Shown: positions 23,716-35,552 of the stretch, piece after piece
Layout of the letters: every line of letters begins with the position of its first letter
How positions within the stretch are numbered: the stretch's first letter is position 1
Assembly: GCA_905183005.1 (NCBI GenBank)
Contig: CAJJDO010000009.1
Span: 547,891 to 611,890, forward strand
DNA from: Paramecium pentaurelia
Lineage: Eukaryota; Ciliophora; Oligohymenophorea; Peniculida; Parameciidae
Length of the DNA: 64,000 bases
Direction: 5' to 3'
Program-made: the position numbers and the translations under genes
The notes under the pieces: model-generated
What the model saw: only the letters and a program-made list of their open reading frames with translations
What the model was told of the DNA's origin: nothing
Databases searched by the model: none

Positions 23716-24549
23716 TCTAATTTATTTTTGTTCTTATATTAGAACATTTTATTCAGTTGATTAAATGATTGGTTGAGTAATAATTTAGTTTACTTATAGT
23801 TGTTATTCAAACCTTTTAATTTTACTGCCCTATTTGCCAGCAATCTTGAATCCAAATAATGTGGGTTCAAAATTAGCCTTTATTTAAGTTTCTGGTAATA
23901 ATTAATATTTTGGATGTAAATCAGGATATGTCTAAGGAATTTAATATATATATATCAACCATCAACAAAAATTATGGAAATGATTTTCCAAAATAAGCAC
24001 CATCAATATCAGCACACTTTTTTTTTGGCATGTAAACTTCTTCACAACGTGGACAAAACACCTATATTCTTATTTTATTTTAAACCTTAACTCTTGCTGT
24101 TTTTAAATCTTCACATAACCCAATAGGAATGACATTCTACTTCTCACAATATATCCTAGGACAATGACCAAATTTGCCTTATAAATATCTTTCTCTCATT
24201 ATTGCAGATCCTTTTGATGAAAATATGAATCTGGCATGTAGCAGACCATAAATATCAGATGCTTCTTAATAAACCTCTAAAAATCTTTTGTGATGTATTA
24301 AAATATGAAAACCTTTCATCTTCTAAATCTTAATCTTCTGGTGAAGTAGACTGTAAAATCATGTTGATGGCTTCATTAAGATATTGTTTTTTTATTCCAA
24401 TTTAATTAAATGGATCGCGAATAAAATCATCATCTACTTCGCATAAAAATTAATGATCTTCGTGAGCACAAAACCACTCAATCCAACCTCCTGGATGTTC
24501 AGAATATTGTGATTCCTCTTCCTATATACTTTGACTAAATACCAGACAT
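23527..24549 (-). CDS. CSNK2B: Casein kinase II regulatory (beta) subunit with polyglutamine tail
   Basis: This is the regulatory subunit of protein kinase CK2, which dimerises through a zinc finger and docks the catalytic subunits. The 305-aa model uses four introns (25, 28, 24 and 28 nt). Hallmarks are GGWIEWFCAHEDHQFLCEVD at the N-terminus, LHARFIFSSKGSAIMRERYL, CPRIYCEKQ plus CPRCEEVY (the four zinc-binding cysteines), DGAYFGKSFPQFLLM and FEPTLFGFKI. The start was chosen because a 25-nt intron after MSE gives MSEESQYSEHPGGW, matching the family's N-terminus. Unlike usual family members, the C-terminus continues for about 90 residues with a tract of 39 Gln and one Lys, then a basic end (HKKKNKKKHKN). 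It is divergent from the bL21m gene, with a 219 bp spacer. Confidence 0.95.
23593..23712 (-). repeat. Trinucleotide tract coding for polyglutamine (TAA/CAA)n
   Basis: Forty codons in a row on the minus strand are TAA or CAA, apart from one AAA: seventeen Gln, one Lys, twenty-two Gln. TAA predominates. The tract lies in frame within the CK2 beta gene. It would be a string of stops in the standard code. Confidence 0.95.
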
Positions 24550-24768
24550 TTATTCTCAAATTATTAATTAAATAAAAAAAGATTTTAATTGATGTTTGTG
24601 CAAAATTATTTTATATATATGTATTGATTCAATCAAATTTAACTCTTTTTCAAACATATATGTAATTCAAACAAATTCATAGACTGTTTCTTAATTTTAT
24701 CATTTTTTAATACTAAAATAAAAATATCAAAAACCTCTATTTTCTAACTAGCTTAATTATTTTAATTA

Positions 24769-25446
24769 ATGATCAAATAATTATTTACAAGATCCTTAAT
24801 TACTCAACCTCGACTCTTTATATTTAGTGAGTACTTTAAAGAGAGGGACAAGGCTGAAATATTTGAATATTACAATAACAAATTTACTGATAAGAGATAC
24901 ATCATGTACACTCAAAAATGGAGAAATGATTTAGAAAAGAAAGCCAAACGTAGAGCTAGACATCAAGAATTAGAAAGACAAAGGGTATTATTCTATTTTT
25001 GATGTAATTAATAGACTCCTCCTGTAGCATAAGAATGCAAATTTATTGTACATGATTAATTGAAAGGTATTGAATTGCCAACATCTCTTAAATTTGCAGT
25101 TTGTAAAATTGGAAGTAGCTAATATAAAGTAGTAAAGGATGATTAGATTATAACAGAATATATGGAAGAATTGGATATTAACACAACAATTGAGTTAGAT
25201 TAAGTATTGATGGTTGGAGCAAAAGATTATACTGTTTTAGGAAGACCATTTGTAGAGAATGCAAAAGTTTTAGCAACAGTTGAATAATAAACATTAAGTG
25301 AAAAAGAACTAATTTATAAAAAAAAGAGAAGAAAGAGATATTAGAAATCTTAGGGACATAGATAAAAGATCACAATATTGCGAATTAATGAAGTGGTTCA
25401 TGATGTTAATGATCAATTATTAAATAGAGCTGTAGCATTAATCTGA
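24769..25446 (+). CDS. MRPL21: Mitochondrial ribosomal protein bL21m
   Basis: This is a large-subunit protein of the mitochondrial ribosome, nuclear-encoded. The model is 215 aa with one 30-nt intron. The N-terminus (MIKQLFTRSLITQPRLFIFS) is basic and lacks acidic residues, as expected of a mitochondrial presequence. The conserved L21 core follows: FAVCKIGSSQYKVVKDDQII, ELDQVLMVGAKDYTVLGRP and then YKKKRRKRYQKSQGHRQKIT, whose KRRK...GHRQ signature is typical of bL21. A charged helical insertion at about residues 25-75 precedes the core. The gene is transcribed divergently from the CK2 beta gene. Confidence 0.88.
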
Positions 25447-26052
25447 TATATATATATAAATTTAAATAATCGTCATAATATTTAGAGTCTTCTTCTTAAT
25501 ATAGTAAATAAAATTATAAAAAGCTTCATAATATTTTAATTTATTAAGGTTTTAGAAGCATACAGTATATAAATTTATTTAAATAATATTAAATGAATAT
25601 AAATGGAATTTTTAAACGTCTTATTGAATTATTTTTAAGTTTAATGATAGGATTATAAAATTAGATTCTTTGTAGATATACATCCATTAATAAATTAATA
25701 TCATTATTCTTATTGTATTATTAATTCTATTAAATAATATTCATAGGATTTCTTATCAAAATATTTTCTATAAAATTATTCATATTATAGCTTAAAATTA
25801 TCTATTTGAATATTGTAGAAATGCAGAAATAATATTATTATTTTTTAGTAAGATATTTTGTTTTAAATAAAGAGCCTAAAATTGTTATAATTATTAAAAA
25901 TAAAGCAAAAGATCTTATTTTCTCTTTTGTAGATAAGAAATGAATGAAATATATTTAGAAAATTAAGATTTAATTTAGATTATAAATAAGAAATAGAAGA
26001 GTACTATTAAATAAGTAATACAATAATATATTTATATAAATTTAAATATTAC
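25447..26052. other. AT-rich intergenic region with a doubtful ORF
   Basis: About 600 bp without a convincing gene. A TGA-free plus-strand frame (25593-25943, about 116 codons, hydrophobic and Ile/Leu/Tyr-rich) is present, but its length is within what this base composition gives by chance. No repeat or RNA gene was recognised. Confidence 0.35.
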
Positions 26053-27716
26053 ATGTCGTTGCAATATAGCCCAACTATTAATTCGATATTGAATGGCTTC
26101 TAAAGAACAGGGTTATCTTAAGGATAAGCTTATTAAAAAGAATAATTATTTTCTGCACTTGACAAACTTGTAAGGTTGACTATTTATAGCATAGACTGGA
26201 TAATTGTATGATCGTGATGTTGCTTAACAATTGTTTGAATAATGCTAACCAAATTAAAGAGGTCAGGTTTAGTTAGAAGATTTTGCATAAGTTATTATAG
26301 AAGCAGATAAAGTGCTAAAGAAAAAACTAAATCAGACTGAATAACAAATCCAATAATATAGAGAAGAATTGAAAGAATGTCAACAATTAGCATAAGAATT
26401 ATAATGTATTAGATATTAATAAAAAGATAATTAAAAATTAAACCCATAAGGAGTAGATAGAGATTCTCAATTAATAATAGTAATTAAATAAGCTCATAAT
26501 ATTCAATATTCTGATTATTAATATAGTTATGTTAGTGTAGGATTGGATGGTGCTGAAGTATAGACCCAAATGTCTACAGGTGACAAATATAATCCAACTT
26601 TTAACTAATAATTAAATTTGTATATATAATTTAATAATAAGTCAAATATAAACTGGATCTGAAGAGATTTTAATAAAATTATTTGTATAAGATAAAAACC
26701 AAAGAAGAATATTAATTGGTTAAAGTCATTTAGATTTGGGTGAAATGCATGATCAATAAGTTCATTCTTAGCAATTATAATTGGTTAATGACAGATAACA
26801 ATAATTACAAACATATTTATAAATTGAATCATAATGGATTCACAATAAGGTATATATAAATTATAACTATTAGTTAAAATATCATTAAGAAATGATTGTT
26901 AAATATGAACAAACTATTTAATAGAGTTAAATTGACATTGATGATTATTAACGAGATTTATTAACTATTCAATAACCATTTTTGGAAAGTAACATTAGAA
27001 ATAATTTATAATAATCATTAAAATAACCACAAAACTATTCTTTACCCCAATAAAATTAAGCATTTATATACCAATAGCAATAAAATATTTCACCATAATA
27101 GAAACCATTTTCAATGTAACCTTAACAATAATAAAATATACAAATTCATCAAATTGATCCAAATATTGTTCAAGATGAATTGTCAGATGAGTTATATTAT
27201 GGGTTTATTTTATACATGCTGATGTTGCTTTTAGCTTTATTTTAATGTTTTGCTCGTCCAGATTATTTGGATGTATAAATATCAATATAATAAGTTAATC
27301 CTAGCAATGTTGTATTTGATAATTGTATGTAGAGATTGCTTTGAGCCAACCTATATAAAAATAGTAGGTGTTTTAACTATTTTAAGTGTTATTAATGATA
27401 TTGTATGGATAAGTATATACAAAGTATAAATTCATTAAATATTAGAATTGGTGGAGTGGTACTGATAAAACTTTACCTACTTGGGGAGAGGCAGGTGATC
27501 CTATTGTTAGAATGACACTAGTTTTTTGTGTTTTTAACATAATTTTGAAGGTTATTAATTACATAATATAATTAGACTGCTTTATGTTATATTTTGTTCC
27601 ATTATTACAAAGAATCTCAATAGAAAAAAATTATAGTATTTAAGTTTTGGCAATTTGAATTTTAAGTGGGAGTGCTTAAATAAAATTTATTTACCATATA
27701 AGGGCTTTTAGTGTGA
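26053..27716 (+). CDS. C2-domain protein with C-terminal membrane region
   Basis: Introns of 25, 22, 24 (probable), 22, 22 and 25 nt give about 507 aa. The N-terminal third is coiled coil (e.g. EADKVLKKKLNQTEQQIQQY). A C2-like beta sandwich follows, with VIKQAHNIQYSDYQYSYVSV, NPTFNQQLNFQIQ and EEILIKLFVQDKNQRR, the order expected of a C2 domain binding lipid or protein. A Gln/Pro-rich linker leads to at least four hydrophobic segments near the C-terminus: GFILYMLMLLLALFQCF, LILAMLYLIIVC, IVGVLTILSVINDIVWISIY and MTLVFCVFNIILKTALCYIL. The ending is basic and aromatic. This combination suggests a membrane-anchored C2 adaptor, possibly at basal bodies or vesicles, but no specific orthologue was recognised. 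Confidence 0.72.
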
Positions 27717-28052
27717 TCATAACAAATAAAATGTTTTTTTCATTATTTATTATAACTTTTTGACAAAATTTATATATTTGTTTGAATGAATTAATCTTCA
27801 ATAAATTCTAGAATGAATTATTAAATATATAATATTGATAAAATATTTGAAATAATTATTTATATTTGAAAATATTTGTTAACTGTTTTAGATAATTTAT
27901 TTAAGATAATATGTATCTTATCTTATAAACCAATATATATGCATATCATAAAAGAAATTTAAAGAATATAAATGGTATTTATAGATTATTACATTTTTGA
28001 ACATGAAATATATCATTCATATAATTGAAGACAAAAAAATAATATATATGAT
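27717..28052. other. AT-rich convergent intergenic region
   Basis: This is a 336 bp spacer between convergent genes. It is low-complexity and shows no recognisable feature. Confidence 0.4.
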
Positions 28053-28906
28053 TCATATTAAATTGTTGAATTTTCTCTTTGTTGATTAAAAAGATTAATT
28101 CTATTTATCACTAGTTGTTAAAAGAACTTGTCTAAATTAAAATGAATTAGATGAAGATCTTTATTTTTTTTTCTTTGATCTTTTTGGAAGACTCAATTTA
28201 TCTAACACATTTCTAGTTACACATTCCTCTATTTAATTAATAAATTCTTTTGGTATCAAATTATATTATTATTATTAATTGAATTACTATTATTTTAATG
28301 ATTCTTTAATTTTACGAGGAGTAGTTATTTCAGTTATTCCACTATCATATTTTTTGTTTTTATCAATTTATTCTAGCTTAACTAATTTCTCTTATTTATC
28401 CATTTTATCAAAAACTATATCTAATTTAGTTGATTCTTATCTCTATTCAACTTGCATTAATGGATGAGGTGGCATTTCTTATTGATCTTCTTATAATTTA
28501 TATTGCAGATGTTAAATTGGTTTCTTTTCTTAATTCATTATTATATTGGCTTATCGGGAAATAAAATCAAATTATGGATTCATGTATAACCTTTCACTCT
28601 ATATAGATATTTTGATACTTCTTGTTATTCTTCTAATTTCAAAATCTCAAATAAAATTCTAACTGTTTCACTAAATCTTGGAGGCATAAATTTTCTATTA
28701 GATTATGTAATTAATATATACTATTATTCTAAGGATTTAAGTCCAGATATGATTCTGTGAAATATATTACGAAATGCTAATTCATCACATTCTTCATTTT
28801 AGTAAAACTTAACCAATCTCTTATTTAAAGTGACTAGAAGCAATTATAATAATTGTTCATATTGCTATAGTTATTATCTATTTTGAAATCCAGAGTAATA
28901 TGACAT
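28053..28906 (-). CDS. Unknown protein, Gln/Lys-rich C-terminus
   Basis: This 277-aa model with a single 20-nt intron (GTATCAAAATATCTATATAG) starts MSYYSGFQNRQQLQQYEQLL. Its first 115 residues look like an ordered helical domain (LVKFYQNEECDELAFRNIFH, RFSETVRILFEILKLEEQ). After the intron the sequence is Gln/Lys-rich with a basic cluster near the end (LPKRSKKKKQRSSSNSF) that could be a nuclear localisation signal. The stop of the next upstream gene is 34 bp away on the same strand. No family was recognised. Confidence 0.65.
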
Positions 28907-28940
28907 TTTAATTTTAGAATATTATAAACAATGTAATAAA

Positions 28941-30394
28941 TCAATTTTTAAAGGGTTATGAATAGGCTTGTTTGAGTTAAAGAGGTTCAAACATTTAAGA
29001 TTAATTAAATGATTCACTCCTTGACCCAAATCTATCTTAATTATCTTCTGGCTCTGATTCGGTTGATGAAGAGGAAGACTATAATTCACTTAATTTATGT
29101 TTTTCATCTTGATTTTCATTTTCAAAATCTTTAGTTTGTATATTCAATAATTAATATTTATCTTTGCTTCCATTAATATTAGTAGCAAATTCAGCAAATG
29201 ATCCAATTCCTGAAATAATTTGAAATTGACTTAACATTCTAATGAGTTTGCTCATACCCATTTAATTTCTTAAATCTCTAAACATAAGTTTATAATTATA
29301 TTATTTCTTGATTGAAGAATCAATACAAGAATAAACAAAGTTTAATTCATCATTTAATGTAATCTATAAATTAATCATTAATATTATTACTTCAGTGATA
29401 TCTCCATAATAAAGTAATTTAGCTATAATATTATTATTATTATCAGTTAAACATTAAAGTTCAACACTGCAACTTTAATTAGCTTGTTCAGATAATGAGA
29501 TAGCTTACTCAGCAGAATCATATATTATAGAATTTTCTATGTTTGGTTATAATAGAACAATAATGTCATGAGCATATTGCAAATATTCATACATAATGTT
29601 CTTTAGATTATCTTTACAGTCAATATAATATAGATTCACTATTACAATATCTATTTTCTAATCTAAATCCATTTTCAAAACTTTATCTACTTTCACTTTT
29701 GATTTACAAATTCCTCTATCGATTATATTTTAGAATGTCTTATCTTATTATAAGTATTAGATCTTTCTACTAGGACTTGCTAATTTAAGTAAGATAGATC
29801 CTGTTGGATCATGAGCCAATAAAATTGTATTTGATTTAATTCTTTAGTTCATTATATCAACAATAGCAGGATTAATCAATTAAGATTTAAATTTTTATTC
29901 AAATTCCTTATCTTATACAATTAATTGAACATCTTTGAATATTTTCATAATCCATAGATGTGACTACATCTCTATCTATATATTACTTTATCTTGATAAT
30001 AAACCACCTATTCTATGCAATAACTTCATTTCAATGTTATTTGAATTGAATTCCTATTTTATTCCATAATATTTACATCAGAAAAACTTGTCTTTTGAAG
30101 CTAAGAATTTTACTCCAAATAAGAAAGTTATCTATTATATACTTTTTAGTGATCCTCATCTGAATCTACATCTTTTTCTATATCTGCTGAGTAATCAACT
30201 TCTTAAGATGTAGTCTTATTTAACCATCCTTCAGACTATTGTTACATGGATATTAGATTAACAGGCTTCTGTTTCTAAATTTCCATTTTACTTGACAAAC
30301 GTTGTATTTTCTAATCTTAATGAAGAGGTTCTTCTCGAACACATCCACAGAATAATTATTGAATCCAACTTTGTTTCTTTTATTATTATTACAT
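28941..30394 (-). CDS. Helical protein of unknown function with Cys-containing N-terminus
   Basis: This 476-aa model has one 23-nt intron (GTAAATATTATGGAATAAAATAG). It starts MQQQQKKQSWIQQLFCGCVR. The polar N-terminal 110 residues lead to a long helical region (LLHRIGGLLSRQSNIQIEMQ, ILLAHDPTGSILLKLASPSR, LKNIMYEYLQYAHDIIVLLQ, DLRNQMGMSKLIRMLSQFQI), reminiscent of armadillo-like solenoids. An acidic Ser-rich tail (SSSSSTESEPEDNQDRFGSR) closes it. Further ATGs lie upstream in other frames near 30630 together with Cys-rich snippets, so the N-terminus might extend. Functional assignment is not possible from the sequence alone. Confidence 0.6.
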
Positions 30395-30891
30395 ATTGAT
30401 TTTAATCACAACTTTAATACCTTTAATACTATTTTGATGATAAAATCCATGATCTCAATTTTTAATTTAATTTCTAAATTCCACAATTACACAACCAATA
30501 ATTATCTTACAATCTTGAGAATGATCAGAATAATATTCAAGTATTCACAAATATATTCATTAATATTTCATATAAAATAATAAACAATACAAACACATTT
30601 TGCATTTCATCTAATATTCTATCTCTATACTCTCTTTATTAACTTAATATTTATAGTTGCCTTCTTTATAATTGAAATTAGAATTCTAGTATTTCTATAA
30701 TTACTTATTATTATATATAAATATATATATATACCCAATTTTTATATCATTTATAATCAACCGACCCCCATCCCATCTATTTTCTCGAATTTAAAACACC
30801 GACATCTCATTTTTGCAATAACAAATAAAATAGAGAGAAATCAACCTAAATACCAACGTATTTCGAAATCAACAAACGCTGGGAAGCTGAA
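30395..30891. other. Divergent intergenic region with a C-rich patch
   Basis: This spacer holds a locally C-rich stretch (about 30758-30795, containing ccgacccccatcccatc) that stands out against the AT-rich surroundings. The frame of the downstream small ORF stays open leftward through this patch without meeting an ATG. No RNA gene was recognised. Confidence 0.4.
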
Positions 30892-31185
30892 ATGAAGGCA
30901 AAGAAAGTCTTAGGTATAAAGAAAAAAATCAAAAAATAAATTTACATCATTTTCATCAATGAGGAGTACCTAGGTTCTCCTCAAAATACAAATTAATTTT
31001 TGCTTAAAAAGCATGAATCAATAGAAACCAATAACGGAAAAGAAGTATAACCACCAGGGAGCATGCTATCATATCTATTAAATGAAAAGAAGATTGATCA
31101 TTAATCGAATAATCCCAATAATTTTGAGTTAATCAAAGACACATTAGAACTGTCCTAACTCCCTAATAATTACTACCAAATTTGA
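30892..31185 (+). CDS. Small protein of unknown function
   Basis: This intronless ORF of 97 aa starts MKAKKVLGIKKKIKKQIYII. It continues with a mixed-composition body (NEEYLGSPQNTNQFLLKKHE, PPGSMLSYLLNEKKID) that uses C-ending codons more than its neighbours. The same frame is open upstream to about 30740, encoding plausible residues (e.g. IPTYFEINKRWEAE just before the ATG) but no start codon. The true gene may therefore be longer, with an unseen 5' exon. No family was recognised. Confidence 0.55.
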
Positions 31186-31559
31186 ACATACATCTACTTT
31201 CTATACTTATAATTATTTTATTATATATTTTTATTTTTTGCTTAAAAATTATGCTTTCTCAATCCATCTAACTTCTAACATAAGCATATTAAATCCATTG
31301 TTTTTTAACTGCTTTATATAAACTATTTAACTTAAATTAAATAATTTTTATTAAACTCTAATATAAATTAATTATTCAATGCAGTTCCATTTTGATTTAT
31401 TCATTATTCAAATTTTGTAATAAAATTAATTAGAACCATCATTTACTTATAATTTACAACTTATTATACTCTATCAGAATCTTTAATAATAAATGATTGA
31501 AATATAAAATAAATATTAATTAATCATACATAATTTTAATTATCTATTTAAAACCATTA
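31186..31559. other. AT-rich intergenic region
   Basis: About 370 bp of low-complexity sequence lead into the membrane-protein remnant. No gene, repeat or RNA was recognised. Confidence 0.4.
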
Positions 31560-34500
31560 GTGTTAAATGATATCTATTTTAAGAATATTATCAAAATAAC
31601 TTTAATAATTTATGAACTTTTAGGTCTAATCAAAAGTTTATGCACAAATTTAATTTATATAAGATTCAAAGCTTACATTATTATAGTTTTAATTTTTGAA
31701 TTTATGTTGTTTGAAATTTCTTTTATTATAATTTATTTAATGAATTATAGAACAAGATAAATGATCAATTTATAACTATATTCCTCTTTACTTTAATTGT
31801 TGAATTCTTTTTTTATTTGGGTTCTCTACAGAAATATAGATAAATAAAAACAATTATTTCAACTGATCTAGAATGTAATAAGTGTATTTTAATGATAATA
31901 TATACCATTTTATTGAATATTTTTATTATAAAAAACTAAGTATTTTAGATATTTAGTTTATTATTATCTATTATGATTGTTTTATTTAGCTTCTATATTG
32001 CTAAAAGATGTGGATTTTATGACTAAAGTTGATAGAATTTAACTCATTCCTGGAATTAGGAATAATTTCACTTTATTACTTGTAGTACCTATCTTAATTT
32101 TTATTAGCATGACCTAGATTTTGAATTAATTTGAGATAATTAGCTTAAATATATTTTATATTAGCATCATTATTTTAATGTTTAAGATACTATACAATAT
32201 GAGCTGGTTTAGCAATATTAGATTTATTAACATATATATTTATATATATATATATTTTATAATTATCTATCAAATGACGTATCAGTTTAAACTTATATCT
32301 AATTATCTAAAACTAAATACTAATAGCCAGATAATAATATGATTCTATTTAAATATCTTAGTTCAAATTATAAAAAAATTATACAAATTTGTAATTTAAT
32401 CATTATTTTTTACTTAATGCTTAAAATATAATTATTCGTGACATTCAAACTGTATACTGAATAAGTTTAATAAATTATTAATAATAATGTTTCATAGATT
32501 CATCATATTAAGAAACTAAAGTCAGTATACTAATTATAAAAAAGTTTAGAATTAAGACTTATTGAATGCAATGCTACTCTTGATTTTGGTATATATTATC
32601 ATCTTTATAATTTTTATTTAATTCGTTGTTAATCTAATTGATTATCTGTTATAAAAAAACTATTATTAAATTCTTTCATTGGAATATTCTTTTTGATAAT
32701 CAATTTATACAATTTTATAATAAATAACTGATATCATTCATTTTTTCTAACATTCTTAAGTAATTACCTATTATTATTATTTTATCTATGATTCTACAAA
32801 TTGGCAATTATAAAATAAACCAAGATTTTTAGTGTATTTATAATTTATTTAGTAGTCAGTATTCTAAAGCATTAGAAAAAATCTGTTTTTTATTAGACCA
32901 GAAACCTTAAATTTCTTTAAATGAGGTTTTCCTTAAATTTATTCAAAATCAATGCAAAATTTAAAGATTTAGAAAGACAATTAACCGATTTTTAATTTTA
33001 TATAATCTCAATAATTTTTAATTAAATTTCTTATATTCATTATAGTTTTAAACAGTTTTATCGATTGATTTTACGATCCTATCCTAAAACTATCATTTTA
33101 GGGTTAATCATAATCATAAATGCTATTTATATATAAAACTGCAAGTAGAATTTGATATTTGAGAGTGTTTTTCAATTTAAATTATATCTAACAAAAGATG
33201 TTTATTTTTGACTTTGAATTTGAGATTCATTTTTTTAATGTAATCAAGTAATTTTTTAGAGAGATTCTTTTGAGATTTGGAAATAATTAGAAGTAAAAAA
33301 TATGAATAATTTACAATACATAATGGAAATTTATATTTCTAATCAATAAATCTTATTTATTATTATCATTAGAAAACTTACTCTTATGGGTTGTCATATT
33401 AGAAAATAATAAATGCCAATTATCTTAGATCCAGATCTGAAAGACAAAGAATATGTGTACCAAATAAAAACAAAAGGAGCTAGAAAAATGTAAATCTACT
33501 AATGGGGGGAAATTAATTTATAGTCAATAGGTATGTTCCTGAAAATATTGGTTAGGTAAAAGTACTATTATGAGAAGAAGAAGTACTACTTAACAAAATA
33601 TTTCCATCAGCTGAAAGGTTCTATGCCTAAGTTATGAATTTATAGTTATGTTATTTTATTCTGAATCAAATATATTCATTCATGAATCTGGATGATTTCC
33701 TGTAAGAATTAGTTTTAGAGAGTAATATTCTTCTATATATATTAAGAATCACTGAATTCTAAATTAAAGTGAGGTTATGCAATATATTAACAATTGATTA
33801 AGAGTCTTAATTACTGTTTACAAATATTTTATAGATGAGTATTTTACACGTAATATTCCAAAAAGTAAATTTCATGTGATGCTTATATGAAATTCTTATA
33901 AACATTAAATTAATGAATCAGCTTGAATATCGAGTAAGAAATAATGGTCTGGGCTTAATATCAATAATGAGTTGATGTTTGAAAATGTTGAAAAGAATGA
34001 GGTAAGATTTACTATGAAGAATGATAAAAATATAAAGATACCTATTGGTTTAGGAAATATTCATTTTATTTATATAGAAGAAGATTCAACTATTTCTTAA
34101 GTATTCAGGGATTATTAGTAAATAAAGTTCAAATCCTTTTCAAATGGTTACAATATAAAAAAATACATTATACATCCCTTAATTTCTTAAACAAAAGGAA
34201 AATGCTTAGAAAATAAAACTATAACTCTATTACTTAATATGGGTTGATTTAACTATATTTTATTATAAAAATTAATCAAAAGTATATATCTAGACGATAT
34301 GAAATCAAGAATTGATGCCATATATTTTAATTGAAGTAATAACAGAAAGAATTATTTCTTATAATTTACTCTCTCTAGTATTTTAATAAGTATTTAAATC
34401 GAATAACTTCTTCTGATTATAGTAAAAATACTGGGTTGAAATATATAAAGTTTTATCAAATCAAGAATTAAAGTTGGAATAATATATTATATTTTTAAGA

Positions 34501-34590
34501 ATTACAGAATTTCTTTAAAAAAAAATCCAATTATGTGTTAATGAGAAATGTAAGTCTAAAATTTATAGAAAATATACAAAATTTAAAATG
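31560..34590 (+). pseudogene. Decayed gene for a large polytopic membrane protein
   Basis: Successive protein-like blocks appear in different frames, separated by TGA codons and frame changes that no intron of normal length and borders repairs. The blocks are hydrophobic: FKAYIIIVLIFEFMLFEISF near 31680, LLLSIMIVLFSFYIAKRCGF near 31990, NNFTLLLVVPILIFISMTQI near 32080, and a block with LLLILVYIIIFIIFIQFVV near 32600. They are followed by soluble-looking parts (CFLLDQKPQISLNEVFLKFI near 32900, PIILDPDLKDKEYVYQIKTK near 33420, and a block near 34010-34245). The order, many membrane helices and then a long cytosolic part, resembles the large ciliate transmembrane/PAS-type sensor families. That resemblance is weak, and the family call is a guess. 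A living gene with unusual introns is not fully excluded. Confidence 0.5.
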
Positions 34591-34826
34591 TGAATATAAT
34601 TAAAAAATTATATAAACTATATTTATAATTTTGAATAATAATGCAAATAATTTTGAAAATTCACTAAAAATCCTTCACAAAAATTATATGAGAAGTATAA
34701 GGCTGATATGTCTGATATTTAGATTAAGACTAATAAGTCATTAGAATGAATTATGTATTCCAAGTGATTAAGGATAATTAAATTTGAAATTAGATTTAAA
34801 ATAAATTAAAATATATATATTATTCA

Positions 34827-35444
34827 ATGCCAGCAAAAAAGAGAACCACTAGAATCGGAAATTGGTACAAATCAGATGATGAAAAAGTTCATTTCGTTAG
34901 AAGAAGAAAAGTAATACAGATTATCAAATAAATAAAGGCACCAAGAACATCTCAATTGAGAAAAATAAGTCCTGGATAAGTGTTAATCTTATTGGCTGGT
35001 AGATTCTAAGGAAAGAGAGTTGTCTTTTTGAAGCAACTTAAATCAGGACTCTTACTTGTTACAGGACCATTCAAAATTAATGGAGTACCACTTAAGAGAG
35101 TGAATTAAGCATATGTTATCCCAACATCTACAAAAGTTGATATTAAAGGAGTTGATGCTAGTAAAATTGAAGATGAATACTTCAAGAGAACTGAAGCATA
35201 AAGAAGAAAGAATGAAAAAGGATTTTGGGCTAAAAGAGGAGAAGTATAATTGATATTGATAATTAAGTTAAGTGAAGAATAATAAGTAGCTGAGAAAAAG
35301 AGATTAGATGAGAAAAGAAAGACTCAAAAATCAATTGATGATTCATTGGTTGCTACAATTAAAAAGACATCATTATTGAAATAATATTTGGGTGCTCGTT
35401 TCAGTATTGGAAAAACAACAAGACCTCATGATTTAATCTTTTGA
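34827..35444 (+). CDS. RPL6: 60S ribosomal protein eL6
   Basis: The 188-aa model has introns of 27 and 24 nt, both multiples of three without an in-frame TGA. The family core is clear: APRTSQLRKISPGQVLILLA, GRFQGKRVVFLKQLKSGLLL, VTGPFKINGVPLKRVNQAYV. It is followed by the C-terminal region with YFKRTEAQRRKNEKGFW and the ending GARFSIGKTTRPHDLIF. It lacks the long Lys-rich N-terminal extension of animal eL6 and starts directly MPAKKRTTRIGNWYKSDDEK. It is a cytosolic large-subunit component. Confidence 0.95.
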
Positions 35445-35552
35445 GATTTAAGTACATTATTATAAATATGTTATAAATATTTGTTTATTGATTTGAATAA
35501 AACTTTATTCTTATTTAGAAATATTATTGTTTTATTAATAATAATTTTAAAA

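Noticed and set aside
25593..25943. 116-codon TGA-free hydrophobic frame
   Set aside because: At this base composition a frame of this length is likely by chance; no motif supports it.
30740..30800. C-rich patch considered as telomere or telomere-addition sequence
   Set aside because: No repeated C4A2 or C3A3 units are present.
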